DNA of 64,000 nucleotides from Cladophialophora immunda (taxonomy: Eukaryota; Ascomycota; Eurotiomycetes; Chaetothyriales; Herpotrichiellaceae). Of this stretch, positions 11,000 to 22,358 are shown piece by piece (positions within the stretch are counted from its first letter, which is position 1; every line of letters begins with the position of its first letter). The notes beneath the pieces were generated by a model, which searched no databases, was not told where the DNA came from, and saw only the letters and a program-made list of their open reading frames with translations. The translations under genes and the position numbers were made by a program. The stretch is from NCBI RefSeq assembly GCF_000835495.1, contig NW_015622543.1, positions 4,266,619 through 4,330,618 on the forward strand, given 5' to 3'.

Positions 11000-12735
11000 G
11001 TTGACCGCATGGTCAACTGCATCTAAGAATGGATGGCAGTCTTAGGAGATGTGCCTTATATTAGCTGGTGGTCCAAATGCATTCACTTTGCCAGACTGCG
11101 CCGGCCCCAAAGGATAAGTTCACGCCAAATGAGTCGGGCCTGTGAAATAAGTGGCAGGTGTGGCGAGTGCCAGCCAAAGCCAAGCTGTGGCTAGTGAGAT
11201 TGTGATTTCGAGAGGTCACTCGCTCAACAGATAACGTTGCTTACTCCCATGAGCTTGACTACCTCTATTACTCGAGAACGAAAAACTTAATGGCTATATG
11301 CGGTTTGGTCCTAGAGGGTGAGCGAGGACCGCTTTAACGTAAGCTCTACCTGAGAATTCAACTGAACATCCCTAGGGACCCCCTGAGGACTCCCTCAGCA
11401 AGACACCCAGGGGCCAAATCAGGCCCGTTCTAAGCGGCTAAATCTGCCTGTCAGCTAAGAATCCATTTCAGACTCCCCGGGGGAAAAGCTGGGGAAGGTT
11501 AGACATCCCTGCCTAAATTTCGTTGTAGCGCTTCGGGTACTTCTGGCAACAAGTGATTGTGACGATGCACACGTCGTGCTATATACCTGTCGCAAGAAGT
11601 CTTCAACGCGTCTTGTACGAGTATAGGAGTAAATTGTCTATCGATAGCCTTATTCGCCCCTTGGCGAGGGAAATATTGCCATGACTTGGTGATGGGTGGG
11701 CAGCCGGCACTCTAACCAGAGCCTATGTCGCCTCCAGACTCAATCTAACTCGTTGCGGTGCAAGCCCTGCTATACGATATGTTTCCTGCCTGCGAAGAGC
11801 ATCCACATTGTCCGGAGCGGGTCAAAGGCACTATTCAAAGACGAGCCAAAGGATTTTCCGCCAGAGTTTGAAGAGACGCTGAATTCCTGACCATCGCCCC
11901 TTCAGAGGGTCCTTTGCTTTATTACTCCCCTCAAAACCACCAGGTGCTGGGCAGAGACTAATATCGCCATGGCCAGCCTGATGCCGCACCGTTTGGACGA
12001 CTAATTGAGCCGGCATACGCGGTCAGCCCGTTAGACGCTTCATCCCACGAGATACCCGGCCGGCCCTCCACCGTTTATATTTGCGGCCCTGCGGCGTTTG
12101 AAAGTGATGTACGGAGAGACTTTTGGACGACAGTCAGTCGTCGAAAATGTGTGAGCTCAACGAAGACATTCAGAGTGAGGAGACACTCCGAAGGCCCAAA
12201 AAGGCCACGAAGGGTATTACATTTCGCAATCGTTTGTATCTCCACGAAATGCCAGAATAGATCAATGCCGCTTGCTACGTTCACACCCTCAAGCCCTCAC
12301 CTAATTCCTCCTTTTCGAGCGTTGTTTGGGCCTCAAACCCCTGTTCTGCGCAGCCTCGTCACGTGGGCACCAAATGTCCCCGGTAAAGAACATCTCGCGT
12401 CATGTCATCGGCCAGCGAAATCGTCAACAGCAGTATTTGCTGTGACTAGTATTGCCATGGGGATCAAAAACAGACATGACATCAATGAACAAGTGTCTTT
12501 CCAACGGCTGTGCTCACAAAATTAGAAACCTCGAGGACGTGGGCTGTTCTGGATTTTATCGCACAGCATCAGAAGGTCCCAGGCATATCTATGAACAACC
12601 ACCACATCGGCGAAGTCCTTAAGCATTCCGGAAACGTTGAGAGATTTATGTCATGAGCACCGATCGCATTCAGCCGGTATCAAAGCGTTGGAAACCGTCC
12701 AGTTCCCTATGCCTACCAATTCTCCACTACCAGGC
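11000..12735. other. 1.7-kb region without a supported gene
   Basis: Between the ZZ/EF-hand gene and MAP1 only short overlapping frames occur on both strands, none with a recognisable domain or splice-supported extension. A small hairpin-forming inverted repeat (CTGAGG/CCTCAG) lies near 11382-11399. It may hold a decayed mobile element or an unrecognised ncRNA; I see no direct evidence for either. Confidence 0.5.
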
Positions 12736-14080
12736 TCAAGCCTTCGCTGCATCCCCATTGACTTCCCCATTTGTCGCTGCAGAACCTGGCATGGGAACGG
12801 GACCACCAGGCGAATTCGGCAACCGTGCTGTTAGGACCTCGACTCCATCGTCCGTAACCAGCAACGTATGCTCAAACTGGGCTGAGCGGCTTCCGTCGCT
12901 CGTGACTGCCGTCCAGTCATCTGGCCATGTCTTGTCCTTGTAACTGCCCAAGCAAATCATCGGCTCAATCGTGAAAGTCATCCCCGCCTTGCATTTCCCC
13001 ACGGCTTTGTTCTTCGCATAGTGCGGCACATTTGGGGCGCAGTGGAATAGAGAGTTAATGCCGTGTCCACAATAGGTCTTGACAACGCTGAGACTCTGGG
13101 ATTTGGCGTGTTTCTCGATGATGTCCCCAAAGTCGCCGATTTTGACTCCCGGTTTGACGTGCTCAATGGCCTTATCCAAACATTGACGTGTGGTTTCGAC
13201 GAGGCGGACGTTGTCCGGATTAGCCTTGGCCTTGTCGCCGATGTAGTACGTCTCGTTCAGATCGCCGTGGTAGCCTTCGTGATACAGCGTAACGTCAATG
13301 TTGAGGATGTCGCCGTCTTGGAGAACTCGTTGGTCAGGAATGCCGTGACAGATGACTTCGTTCGGGGAGGTACAGACAGACTTCGGGAAGTGGTTGTAGT
13401 TCAGAGGGGAAGGGTATGACTAGAATAGCCTGTTAGCCTTGGTCGCAAAGTCGACAATGCCCAACCTACATTGCGCTCGATGCAAGCGTTGTGAACAATC
13501 TCGTCAATGTAGTCCGTCGTCACCCCGGGCTTCGCTGCGGCGGCGGCGATATCAAGGACTTCTCTAGCTAATCTGCACACCTTGCGCATGCCCGCGATGC
13601 CCTTTTCATCAAGTGTCTGGACGTTGTTTTTGCGGACATATGGGTATCTGGGTATACCGTCCTGCGACCATTCTGGATGCGGTATCGACTTCGGGATCTC
13701 CCGTTTCAGAGACAGAGGATATACAGGCCTTAAAGGACCGGTGAAAGGATAGGTAGGAAATGGGTTGAAGTGACCGCTTTCTGGATCGACTTTAGACACA
13801 ACCTTTGGAGGAATGAAATTGCGGAAGGGATTCGTACTTTTGTGTAGAACTTTGTGTTCAGCCTGGAAAGCAAGGTTAGCAATCTCCATTCTCTCCATGG
13901 GTCATAGTCTTTCTTACAAAAGACCAGAGGTCAGCCTACCCAACTCCGCTTGAAGCAGTCTTGTGAGCAGAAGAAACTGTCAACGCCCATTTCTTTGCAC
14001 TTGGGACATTGTAGAGAGGATGCGTCATTCTCGCAATTCAAACCGGGGCATTTCCGAGGTTGCGCAGCCGCTTGATCCAT
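12736..14080 (-). CDS. MAP1: Methionine aminopeptidase 1 with N-terminal zinc finger
   Basis: Removes initiator Met from nascent cytosolic proteins at the ribosome. Exons: 14080-13940, 13862-13470, 13419-12736 (introns 77 and 50 nt), 405 aa. Exon 1 carries the C6H2 ribosome-associated zinc finger ([27 protein letters not shown], ligands continuing into exon 2 AEHKVLH). The catalytic M24A fold shows all five metal-ligand regions: [12 protein letters not shown] and HGDLNETY (two Asp), [10 protein letters not shown] (His), TIEPMI (Glu), QFEHTLLVT (Glu). Splices rejoin FKRSW/AEHK and [14 protein letters not shown], both conserved. The short C-terminal tail ([15 protein letters not shown]..) is typical for fungal enzymes. 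Confidence 0.96.
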
Positions 14081-15112
14081 CTTGACCCTGCTAACTCAGG
14101 ACTTCTGTCCTCTGTTCCTCTCAGAATGTGGGAGACTTGGTTCAGAGGCGGATTTGGCTAGGTAACTCGGTGCAAGTGAGGAAAGGTATGCGCAGGTTGT
14201 GGTTCAAGTGCCAACTCTCCTATGTTGCGGCAAAGAGCAGTTTTACAAGAAGTGTTTCATTCAATTAGGAGGACAAAAGAAGTTCGGAAAGTTGAGAGAA
14301 CATTTCAAGTGATCCAGGTTTTGCGGAGTGACAAAACTTACGACCCGCATGTCGAAAGCCAAGGGCTAGCTAACCCAGACTGCCGCTTCGGAACAAAAGG
14401 TGGACATGAATCACGCTGCTTTTACGATCGATACTGTACCCTCCAGCAAGATTGATACATCAGGTGGAGTGTGCAATTACAACGTTGCGGTTCCCGCGCT
14501 GGTAGACTGGGCTCAACCAGATACGCAGCAAGTTCCAGCAGGTGCCATCGTGCTTGCAACTATCTTCTGAAACAAGTAGGGGGAAAGGGAAGAAAGTTGA
14601 ATTCAGTGCCTTCCGACAGTCACCGTGGGTGATATCAAGGTATATTGCACACACGCCAGCTCCACAAACAAGCCCATGAGACCCCCTTCCATGTCACAGA
14701 GTGCGCCAATTACAAGTATCGGTACCGTGTCTAGGTCGTCTGCCGTCTTCTACGAAAGCAGACTTAGCAACCTAGAGGGAGTAGTGCTGCTCTGCCCCCT
14801 CAAATCGAGGTCATCTGTCCGGATAAACTTGATCCATGACACCGAAAGAACAGTCTCCCCGATTAGCGTCGAGTTCGTCGTTATACCCAGTCCATCGTCG
14901 ATGGATTGCGTCGGCATTCTGCAGTGATCCGGGGTCCATGCAGGGGGAACTTTTGAGTCCTCAGCCCCGGCTAAAGATACTTCGTGCGACCGACATATTC
15001 CGGTCTTCTGTCGTCGAGAAGAGGTGTACACTTGATGAGACGTTGTCATTGTGTTCGGCACCAAAACCTCAGTCTGTGTTGGATGTGCATATCTTTAACG
15101 ATGAGCGTATGT
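14081..15112. other. Intergenic, MAP1 upstream
   Basis: About 1 kb upstream of MAP1 and downstream of APC11 (both minus). Only short unconvincing frames (for example + 14625-14927). Nothing supported. Confidence 0.5.
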
Positions 15113-15499
15113 TCAACCAGTCTCCACCGCCGGTGCTTGCTGATTACCGTCTTTCCATTCGAATTCTAAGAATATTAGTTTTCGGCATCTTGTCGTGAGC
15201 TGAACAATACTTACTCTGACGGCACATTGGACAGAGACCCTTGGCGGACTCTTGTTGTATCCAGGTTAATAAACAATGCTGTTCAGGTGAGCTTGGTTTT
15301 GGCAGCCGTAAACCGTCAAACATACCATGTGGAATGAGTGGCCGCACTTTCCCATCAAAAGTGTGCATTCGTCGCCGGGAAACTTGCATGTAGGACAAGT
15401 GCCGTCAAACTGGACTCTGCAGATGCCACAGACTTCGTCCTCGGGCATGTCCCAACGCCATGTGGCCACCGCGTGCCATGTCTTGATCTTGACTTTCAT
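15113..15499 (-). CDS. APC11: Anaphase-promoting complex subunit 11 (RING-H2)
   Basis: APC11 is the catalytic RING subunit of the APC/C ubiquitin ligase that recruits the E2 in mitosis. The gene is small and split: exons 15499-15326, 15278-15215 and 15165-15113, with 47- and 49-nt introns, giving 96 aa. The start MKVKIKTWHAVATWRWD is the family hallmark. Joined exons give a complete RING-H2: CGIC..CPTC..CTLLMGKCGHSFHM-HCLLTWIQ..CPMCRQ-KFEW. The last splice creates the Lys of RQKFEW, which follows the final zinc cysteine in the family. No single unspliced frame covers the protein. It is divergent from the sulfurtransferase gene with 449 bp between starts. Confidence 0.94.
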
Positions 15500-15948
15500 G
15501 CCGAAGCAGATCTCACTGCGAATCTAGAAAGATAGTCTGGTTGAGGAGGATATGTAGGCAGTATTAGGCAGTATTTTGGCTGGATCGCGTCGAGGTCGAA
15601 GTCGAAGTCGTTGCGCGCAATGTTTGTGTAGACTTGAACCGACAGTTTGGAGGGTTGATGGTTGTCACATGGCTGTCGCGTGGACATTGTCGCGTCAAAG
15701 GCCTGCAGTCCGCCGGTGCGGGCCTTGGATTTTGTGGCTTCGGGTCCAGATGAACTAATACGTCAGATGCGGAGTAGCAAAGGAAAAGCTCGGAGCTTAG
15801 ATATGATACCCAGCAAAGCTCAGATTTGTTACTCATAACCATTATCTCCATTCTACTGTTTGCTGTGTCCTTAGCACATTCACAGCCATGGCCCAGTTTC
15901 CTGCCGATCCTCACACAACGATGATATGATCAATAGGTCCATCGCACA
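15500..15948. other. Divergent promoter region APC11 / sulfurtransferase
   Basis: 449 bp between two opposite start codons. No recognisable element beyond normal composition; probably serves both genes. Confidence 0.55.
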
Positions 15949-17043
15949 ATGACCGTCTCGCTCGGCTCTATGCCACTTTGGCGATGCGGAGTTCGTCGTC
16001 CTTTGAATGCACATCTCCATCGCATATCCAGCATGCGCTGCCGAGGCTTCTCGTCGTACCTGGTGACACCAAAGGAGCTCGACGAAGCCCTAAAGAAGAA
16101 TGCACCTACTGCCATCTCCACGGCCCCCAAAGTCATCCCCATCTGTGCCGCCTGGTTCATGCCCAACGATCCCGAGAAAAGAACAGGTCTCCAGGTTTTC
16201 CTTAAGAAGAGAATACCCACTGCTCGTTTCTTTGACATTGACGAGATAAAAGACCAAGAGTCGGAATGGCCACACATGCTCCCTACCTGCGATGCCTTTG
16301 CAGACGCAATGTCCAAGATGGGAGTCCGACGGGAGGATGAAGTGGTCGTTTACGACACTGAAGAGCTCGGTTTATTCTCTGCTCCTCGTGTGGCCTGGAC
16401 CATGCGGGTTTATGGCCACCCCAAAGTCCACATTCTCAACAATTTCCGTCTCTGGGTCAAGGAAGGTTACCCTATTGAGACTGGTCCTCCAGAAGTTCCC
16501 AACATCACCAAGTATCCAGTTCCCGCGTATAATACCGACATGGTGGTGAAATTTGCGGAGATGAAAACAATAGGCTACGACTATGGAAAGGAGGGTTCAG
16601 AAGAGATTCAGATACTCGATGCTCGGTCCAAAGGTAGATGGGAAGGTACAGAACCAGAACCGAGAGCCGGAATCCGAAGCGGGCACATGCCTGGTTCAAC
16701 AAGCCTGCCCTTCCAGGAGTTGCTGGATCCCGAGACCAAGGCGTTGCTGCCTCAGGAGGAGTTGAAAAAGGTTTTTGAGAGCAAGCACCTTGACCCCAAG
16801 ACGCCATTCATTACCACTTGCGGCACTGGCGTGACCGCAGCCATCATCGAGGCGGCCCTCAAGGAGGCGGAGTTCGGCTCAGAGCACGACCGGAGGCTGT
16901 ACGATGGTAGCTGGACGTAAGTTTCGTTGACAACTATTGACTCCAAGTATGTGTGCTAAACTCGTTTCAGGGAATGGGCCTCCAGGGTATCTCCGAGTAG
17001 TGGTCTGATCCAATCCAAAACATCAGAATCAGGCAAATCTTGA
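15949..17043 (+). CDS. Thiosulfate/3-mercaptopyruvate sulfurtransferase (double rhodanese, mitochondrial type)
   Basis: Exon 1 15949-16916, intron 16917-16970 (54 nt), exon 2 16971-17043; 346 aa. Two rhodanese domains follow an Arg-rich, acid-free N-terminus (MPLWRCGVRRPLNAHLHRISS) that fits a mitochondrial presequence. The second domain carries the active-site loop CGTGVTA with catalytic Cys at about residue 291; a CG(S/T)GVTA loop is shared by thiosulfate and mercaptopyruvate sulfurtransferases, so the donor cannot be settled. The first domain has the CWxxx-like degenerate lobe (VVYDTEELGLFSAPRVAWTMRVYGH, shortened here). The splice completes the conserved YDGSWTEWA end. Likely role: sulfur transfer or sulfide/cyanide detoxification, with possible supply of sulfur for tRNA thiolation as in yeast Tum1. 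Confidence 0.92.
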
Positions 17044-17696
17044 GCGGGACATGCCTGTCTTTCACGACTGCGGAGACGATCTCACGCGGGCTGCATTGGT
17101 GGCATTGCTTTTAGCGAGGGCGTTTGTGGTGTTGGGTTCCTGCATTCACACGGCTGGCGCGGTGCGAGTCTAAGCATCTTCCTCCCATCGTCGAAGTGCA
17201 CGTTATTGTCGAGCTCTCATAGTCCATGTCTCTTTCCAGTGAATAATGCAATATGCCTCTAGAATCTTTGCGCGGACGCCTGCTCCCCAAGTATTTTGCA
17301 ACGAGCAACCTGATTCTTAGAAAACCGCCGTATAATCGGTTAGGGATGCTCGAGGACGACAAGAAGTGTTCAGGTTGTCTGTTGCAGACTAAAGAGATGG
17401 TTGTTTGCCGAGAGACTCGGACTTTTCCCATGTATTGACTACCCACCGAGCCACCTACCTCCGTGTGAATGGCGCTTCACGAGAATATGTTCCACTCTAT
17501 ATTCAATTCGCTGCGGAGCTTGCGCGCTGTCCAAACCGCGTTTTCGCGCAAGTCGGTTTTTCTTGAGCTGTGCGCCAAAGGAGCAAATTATCTCCCTCTA
17601 CCAACCAGTTCCTCACCCTGAGTTGTCTCGTAGATACACGGGTGGCTGGCTACGTTTTGTCCCGGCTGTGGCTTTTTGGCATGGTATCTTTGTGCT
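17044..17696. other. Intergenic between sulfurtransferase and ISM1
   Basis: About 650 bp; leader and promoter of ISM1. The ISM1 frame extends upstream of 17697 only through a TTG. No gene seen. Confidence 0.5.
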
Positions 17697-20600
17697 ATGC
17701 CAGCACCTCTGAAAGATGCGGCCAAATTTCTGAAAAGTACTCTCCGTCTTCCCTCGTCGACTTTCCCACCACGGCCAAGGCCCGCAGACCTTGCCAGATA
17801 TCTTCCAAGATGCGCAGATGACCTCTATGCCTGGCAGCGCCAGGAACGGCCTTCTTCGGACACCTTTGTTCTCCACGACGGGCCGCCGTACGCGAACGGA
17901 GACCTGCACGTCGGACATGCTCTCAACAAGATCACGAAGGATATTATTTGTCGCTCCAGGCTCGCTGAAGGCCGGCGGGTGGACTATGTACCTGGCTGGG
18001 ACTGTCATGGGTTGCCAATCGAGCTCAAAGCTTTGGAGAAGCATGGCTGGGAACGAGGACAAGGTGTCGATCCCGTCTCGATACGAAGCGCCGCAAGGAA
18101 GTTCGCATACAAGACCGTGGAAAAACAAATGGCTGGTTTCCGATCCTGGGCTGTGATGGGCGACTGGGCCAATCACTGGAAGACCATGCAGAAAGATTTC
18201 GAGCTGCGGCAGTTGATTGTGTTTCAGGCGATGGCAGAGTATGGGTTGATATACCGCAAGCATAAGCCCGTCTACTGGTCGCCTTCTTCGGGGACTGCGC
18301 TTGCGGAAGCTGAACTCGAGTACCGAGATGATCATGTCTCTAATGCAGCCTTGGTCAAGTTCCCATTAGACAGGTTTGAACCGTTCTCGGATGGTCCTGT
18401 TCATGCCTTGATTTGGACGACTACGCCTTGGACTCTCCCCGCCAACCAAGCAATCGCAATCAACGCGTCTCTGTCATATTGTCTCGTCAAATCAGACACT
18501 CATGGCACGCTGCTTGTGGCCCGGTCGAGGTTGACGTACCTTCAGGAGTGCATCGGAGAGAGCGTGGAAGTCATCATGGAAAATGTTCCCATTGATGTGC
18601 TCTTACAGAGTACGTACTCTGGTTTGCACCACTTCGGGAGTGAAGCAGCAAATCGCCCCATCATCCATGCAGACTTCGTGTCCGCTGAGAGCGGTACGGG
18701 ACTTGTGCACTGCGCGCCAGGTCACGGTATGGAAGACTACGAGGCTTTGCAGCCCTTGATCAAAGTCTCTACCGTTTCCGTCAAAGCTCCGGTCGACAAT
18801 TCTGGCCGCTTCGACGACACCGCATCACCCGACGATCCTAGTCTCCTCGCGGGACAAGAGGTGTTCAAAAAGGGCAACGAGAGCGTCCTCCAACTTTTGC
18901 GAGCGAACAACCGACTAGTCCACCAGCATAACTATGTCCACAAGTATCCCATCGACTGGCGCACCAAAGAGCCAGTCATCATCCGCGCAACAGCCCAATG
19001 GTTTGCGGACGTTTCCAAGATCAGAACCGATGCGCTCAAGTCTCTCGACGCCGTAACATTTCTTCCAGGGACCGGCAAAGCGCGACTGCGGAGTTTTGTA
19101 GAGAATCGAAGCGAGTGGTGCATCTCCAGACAGAGGGCTTGGGGCGTGCCGATTCCGGCCATCTACCACAAGAGCACTGGTGACGCAGTTCTCACGTCCC
19201 AGAGTATTGATCACATCATCAAAACCATCAACGAGCGTGGGATCGATGCCTGGTGGTCTGATGCTCAAGACGACAGCCGTTGGATTGTGCCAGGACTGCC
19301 AGGAGCCGCTTCAGACTACATTCGAGGCACTGACACGATGGACGTCTGGTTTGACAGTGGAACAAGCTGGACGCTCATGCTCAAGGATGACCTTGTGTCT
19401 GGTGGGTCTCGGTCACAGGCAACACCAGTGGCGGATGTCTATGTCGAAGGCACCGATCAGCATAGAGGGTGGTTTCAGTCGAGCTTACTCACGAATATTG
19501 CGTACCAGAAGTCTTTGCAGTCAACCTCGGATTCCGGTTCCGCGTCGGGACATCGAGTGCACGCTCCCTTCCGCACTTTAGCGACCCATGGCTTTACTTT
19601 GGATGCCCAAGGCAAGAAGATGAGCAAATCGCTAGGCAATGTCATTGCCCCTGACCAAATAATCTCGGGATTCGCAGCTCCTGCGAAACAAACCAAACAG
19701 AAGCGCGAAGTCCATCCACTCGGCCCAGACGCGTTGCGACTATGGGCAGCGTCCAGTGAGTGGACCAAGGACGTCGTGATTAGCGAAACCGTCGTGTCGT
19801 CTGTCCACAGCATGCTCGACAAATACCGCCTGACTTTCAAGATATTGCTCGGCATGCTAGCGGATTTTGATCCTCGGAAGGTCGTCCCGTATGAGCGGAT
19901 GTCACGGCTGGACCAAATCGCAATGCATCACCTTGATCTGACCTTCACCTCGGTGCGCAAAGCATACGCCGACTTTGAATTCCACAAAGCCTCAGGCGCT
20001 ATATATCGATGGGTGACGACTGATCTTTCGAGCTTCTACTTCGAGGGGATCAAGGATGTTCTCTACTGCGACATGCCTGCGACTCCCAGGCGCCTAAGTG
20101 CCCAGACTGCGCTTCACCACATTCTTTGCCAGTTCCAAAACATGCTTGGGCCGATTACGCCGTTGCTGGTGGAAGAAAGCTGGGAGCATAGTTCAGAAAG
20201 GTACAAGGAGACTCTAGAGCACCCGCTGAGACGAATATGGTCACATCTGCCCGAGGAATGGCACGATCGGCGACTCGAGACTGTGTTGCCGTATGTCGCT
20301 TCTATCAATTCAAGCGTCAAAGCAGCTCAAGAGATAGCGCGAACGCAGAAACTGATGGGACAGTCGCTGGCCTCCGACGTCTCGATATTTCTACAGAAGA
20401 ACGTTGACCTCTCGAGCATTCCCGAGGATACTTGGAAGGAACTCTTGGTGGTGTCCTCTGCCGAGATCATCCCCACAGAAGTGGGCGAGACTACTCCTCC
20501 AGAGCCCAGTGCAGAACCTCGTGCTGATTGGTCATTCTCAAGTGACATTGTCTCGCCTGGGGGTGAGAAGATAGGGAAGGTGATTGTCAAGAGTCCTCAT

Positions 20601-20726
20601 GGTCTCAAATGCGACCGATGCTGGAGATATGTGGTTGCACCTCCGGAGCAGAAGAGGCCAGCAGAAAAGGAGGCGCCCTTACTCTGTGGCCGATGTACAG
20701 ATGCGGTTACGGAATACCAAAAATAA
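17697..20726 (+). CDS. ISM1: Mitochondrial isoleucyl-tRNA synthetase
   Basis: Class I aminoacyl-tRNA synthetase, single exon, 1009 aa from the ATG at 17697 (MPAPLKDAAKFLKST..). The N-terminus is Lys/Arg-rich without early acids beyond one Asp, compatible with mitochondrial import. Signatures: HIGH-type HVGH at residues 71-74 inside DGPPYANGDLHVGHALNK, the WDCHGLPIE motif, CP1 editing domain (TTPWTLPANQ), the ETDQHRGWFQSS equivalent (EGTDQHRGWFQSS) and KMSKS at 641-645. A bacterial/mitochondrial-type C-terminal zinc site is complete (CDRCW near 972 and CGRC near 996), which cytosolic eukaryotic IleRS lacks; this supports the organellar assignment. Its length matches yeast Ism1 (about 1000 aa). 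Confidence 0.96.
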   Translation: MPAPLKDAAKFLKSTLRLPSSTFPPRPRPADLARYLPRCADDLYAWQRQERPSSDTFVLHDGPPYANGDLHVGHALNKITKDIICRSRLAEGRRVDYVPGWDCHGLPIELKALEKHGWERGQGVDPVSIRSAARKFAYKTVEKQMAGFRSWAVMGDWANHWKTMQKDFELRQLIVFQAMAEYGLIYRKHKPVYWSPSSGTALAEAELEYRDDHVSNAALVKFPLDRFEPFSDGPVHALIWTTTPWTLPANQAIAINASLSYCLVKSDTHGTLLVARSRLTYLQECIGESVEVIMENVPIDVLLQSTYSGLHHFGSEAANRPIIHADFVSAESGTGLVHCAPGHGMEDYEALQPLIKVSTVSVKAPVDNSGRFDDTASPDDPSLLAGQEVFKKGNESVLQLLRANNRLVHQHNYVHKYPIDWRTKEPVIIRATAQWFADVSKIRTDALKSLDAVTFLPGTGKARLRSFVENRSEWCISRQRAWGVPIPAIYHKSTGDAVLTSQSIDHIIKTINERGIDAWWSDAQDDSRWIVPGLPGAASDYIRGTDTMDVWFDSGTSWTLMLKDDLVSGGSRSQATPVADVYVEGTDQHRGWFQSSLLTNIAYQKSLQSTSDSGSASGHRVHAPFRTLATHGFTLDAQGKKMSKSLGNVIAPDQIISGFAAPAKQTKQKREVHPLGPDALRLWAASSEWTKDVVISETVVSSVHSMLDKYRLTFKILLGMLADFDPRKVVPYERMSRLDQIAMHHLDLTFTSVRKAYADFEFHKASGAIYRWVTTDLSSFYFEGIKDVLYCDMPATPRRLSAQTALHHILCQFQNMLGPITPLLVEESWEHSSERYKETLEHPLRRIWSHLPEEWHDRRLETVLPYVASINSSVKAAQEIARTQKLMGQSLASDVSIFLQKNVDLSSIPEDTWKELLVVSSAEIIPTEVGETTPPEPSAEPRADWSFSSDIVSPGGEKIGKVIVKSPHGLKCDRCWRYVVAPPEQKRPAEKEAPLLCGRCTDAVTEYQK

Positions 20727-22358
20727 ATGTTTGGAGGATCTAGAAGTTCGCTGTACAAGTAAACTGCAGATATCGACTCACTCAGCGCTGTACCAATAAT
20801 CAAAGAATACCGGATTGCCGAACCGAGACGGATTCCCGCATGCATTGCGATCCACGGAGAACCGCGCAGACAATGTCAAATGCAAGCAACTGCATTTGAA
20901 GGGTGGCGTGGGGTCAGTTGGCAGCATCGAAGCACGAGATCGTCTTGCAGCTGGTGTTGCTGGCCCGATCGCAGCATCAATTCTGGGGAATTCATTTGCC
21001 AGGGGGGGTCATGGGATCTTGTAGAGGTGATTAGAGCTTGACGTGCAGCCCCCAGCAATGCTGCAACTGCTGTGGCCATTGGGTGGACGATCGATCCTGC
21101 TTCATTGCGGGGTAAAGCCATGGATGGTGTGGGAGAATGACTAAGAGGAACTGGCTCTTTCAACGCCGTTGCCTTGCCTGAACCACGAGTGAATTTGAGA
21201 TATGAGATGAAGGGAAAAGAGGAAAGACAGCATCGACGTGCGTGCAGAGAGATGATGTCGATTGTCCGCCGTCCGCCTTCTACCAAAATTACAGTGAAGC
21301 GGGCAGTAGTACTCCGTAATTTGCAGAATTCCGTCACCAGTTGTTGCCCCGTCCTTGTAAATGATCGACGTCATCAAGTGACGCATGGCTGCTGCTGACT
21401 CGTCCACCGACTTTTGCTCTGCTTGAGGCTGTCCTGGTATTGTCCCTCGCCCAACGAGAACGTGAGCCGCCATTTTCCGGCAGCTGTCATAACTCCTGGT
21501 GAACACCGTGTCTTCTCTACTCGACACAACACATCCAGCTAAGGCCGTGGTTCGAGAGTCACCACGGAGCAATAGCATGGTGTCGACAGCTTCTCGTGCC
21601 GCATCCTCTCCTCACCGTTGGATGAAGAAACTTGAGCAGCTGTGCCATTGGCGGCGGGTCAAGCCGCAGCTAAACAGCTGCTCGTCAAACAGCTAAACAA
21701 GGCCAAGTGCTGTGCAGAGCAGGTGCAGAAGGGAGAGGGGCGTGGCTGAATGTGGGCGACGCCTAGAGTGATTGGCTCCTTTAACTGGTACCGATGCCCC
21801 CCCCCCCCGGGAGACACATCCTGGTCGATGCATGCCCATGGTGCCGATGTTCTAGTGGTCCGCCTAGCACCCCCGCATCCAACTTGCACAACAGGTTGCT
21901 GTATTGCTGTGACAGTCCAAGAAACATCCGAGTAAGAAAGTGAGGACCACTCATCTCTCTCACTCTCTCCACCGGGCAATCAAAGGGTCTCGACCTCGAC
22001 CCATCTGATCACACGGCAACTATCATTTCTCGCAGTGTCAAGCCGTGGTGGTTTGACTGCCGCTCAAGGGTCCAATGAGTGCCACCGAGTGCTGCTGGGG
22101 AGGTACTCTTTTCGTCATCGCTGCTTCCTTCTGGCTATTCCATCACGCTCTCTGGTTTCAACCAACGAGCGAAGCTGTTTCTCCCCCCGACTTTCCCTTG
22201 ACGTCTTTGACTGCTGCCTTGAAAACTCGTACTTCAATTTCTCATCTCTCCGTCCTTTCTCAAATCTCTCCCAGGTCTCCGAGTCTTGTTCACTGCCAGC
22301 CTCATCGTTCCGTACTCAAGCATACGCCTCTGTAACGCTACATCTGCTACCCAGCAAT
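20727..22358. other. Intergenic and opsin leader
   Basis: 1.6 kb between ISM1 and the opsin. The last 300 bp (about 22060-22358) is C/T-rich like a fungal transcription start and 5' UTR and contains an ATG-started upstream frame (22075-22335). A 12-base C run sits at 21797-21808. No gene otherwise supported. Confidence 0.55.
21797..21808 (+). repeat. C12 homopolymer
   Basis: Twelve consecutive C followed by GGG, in the upstream region of the opsin gene. Confidence 0.9.

Noticed and set aside
12151..12525. 124-codon plus-strand frame upstream of MAP1 3' end
   Set aside because: Pro/Arg/Ser-rich random-looking translation; no domain.
17676..17696. Seven extra codons on ISM1
   Set aside because: The extension starts with TTG; ATG 17697 is the first real start.
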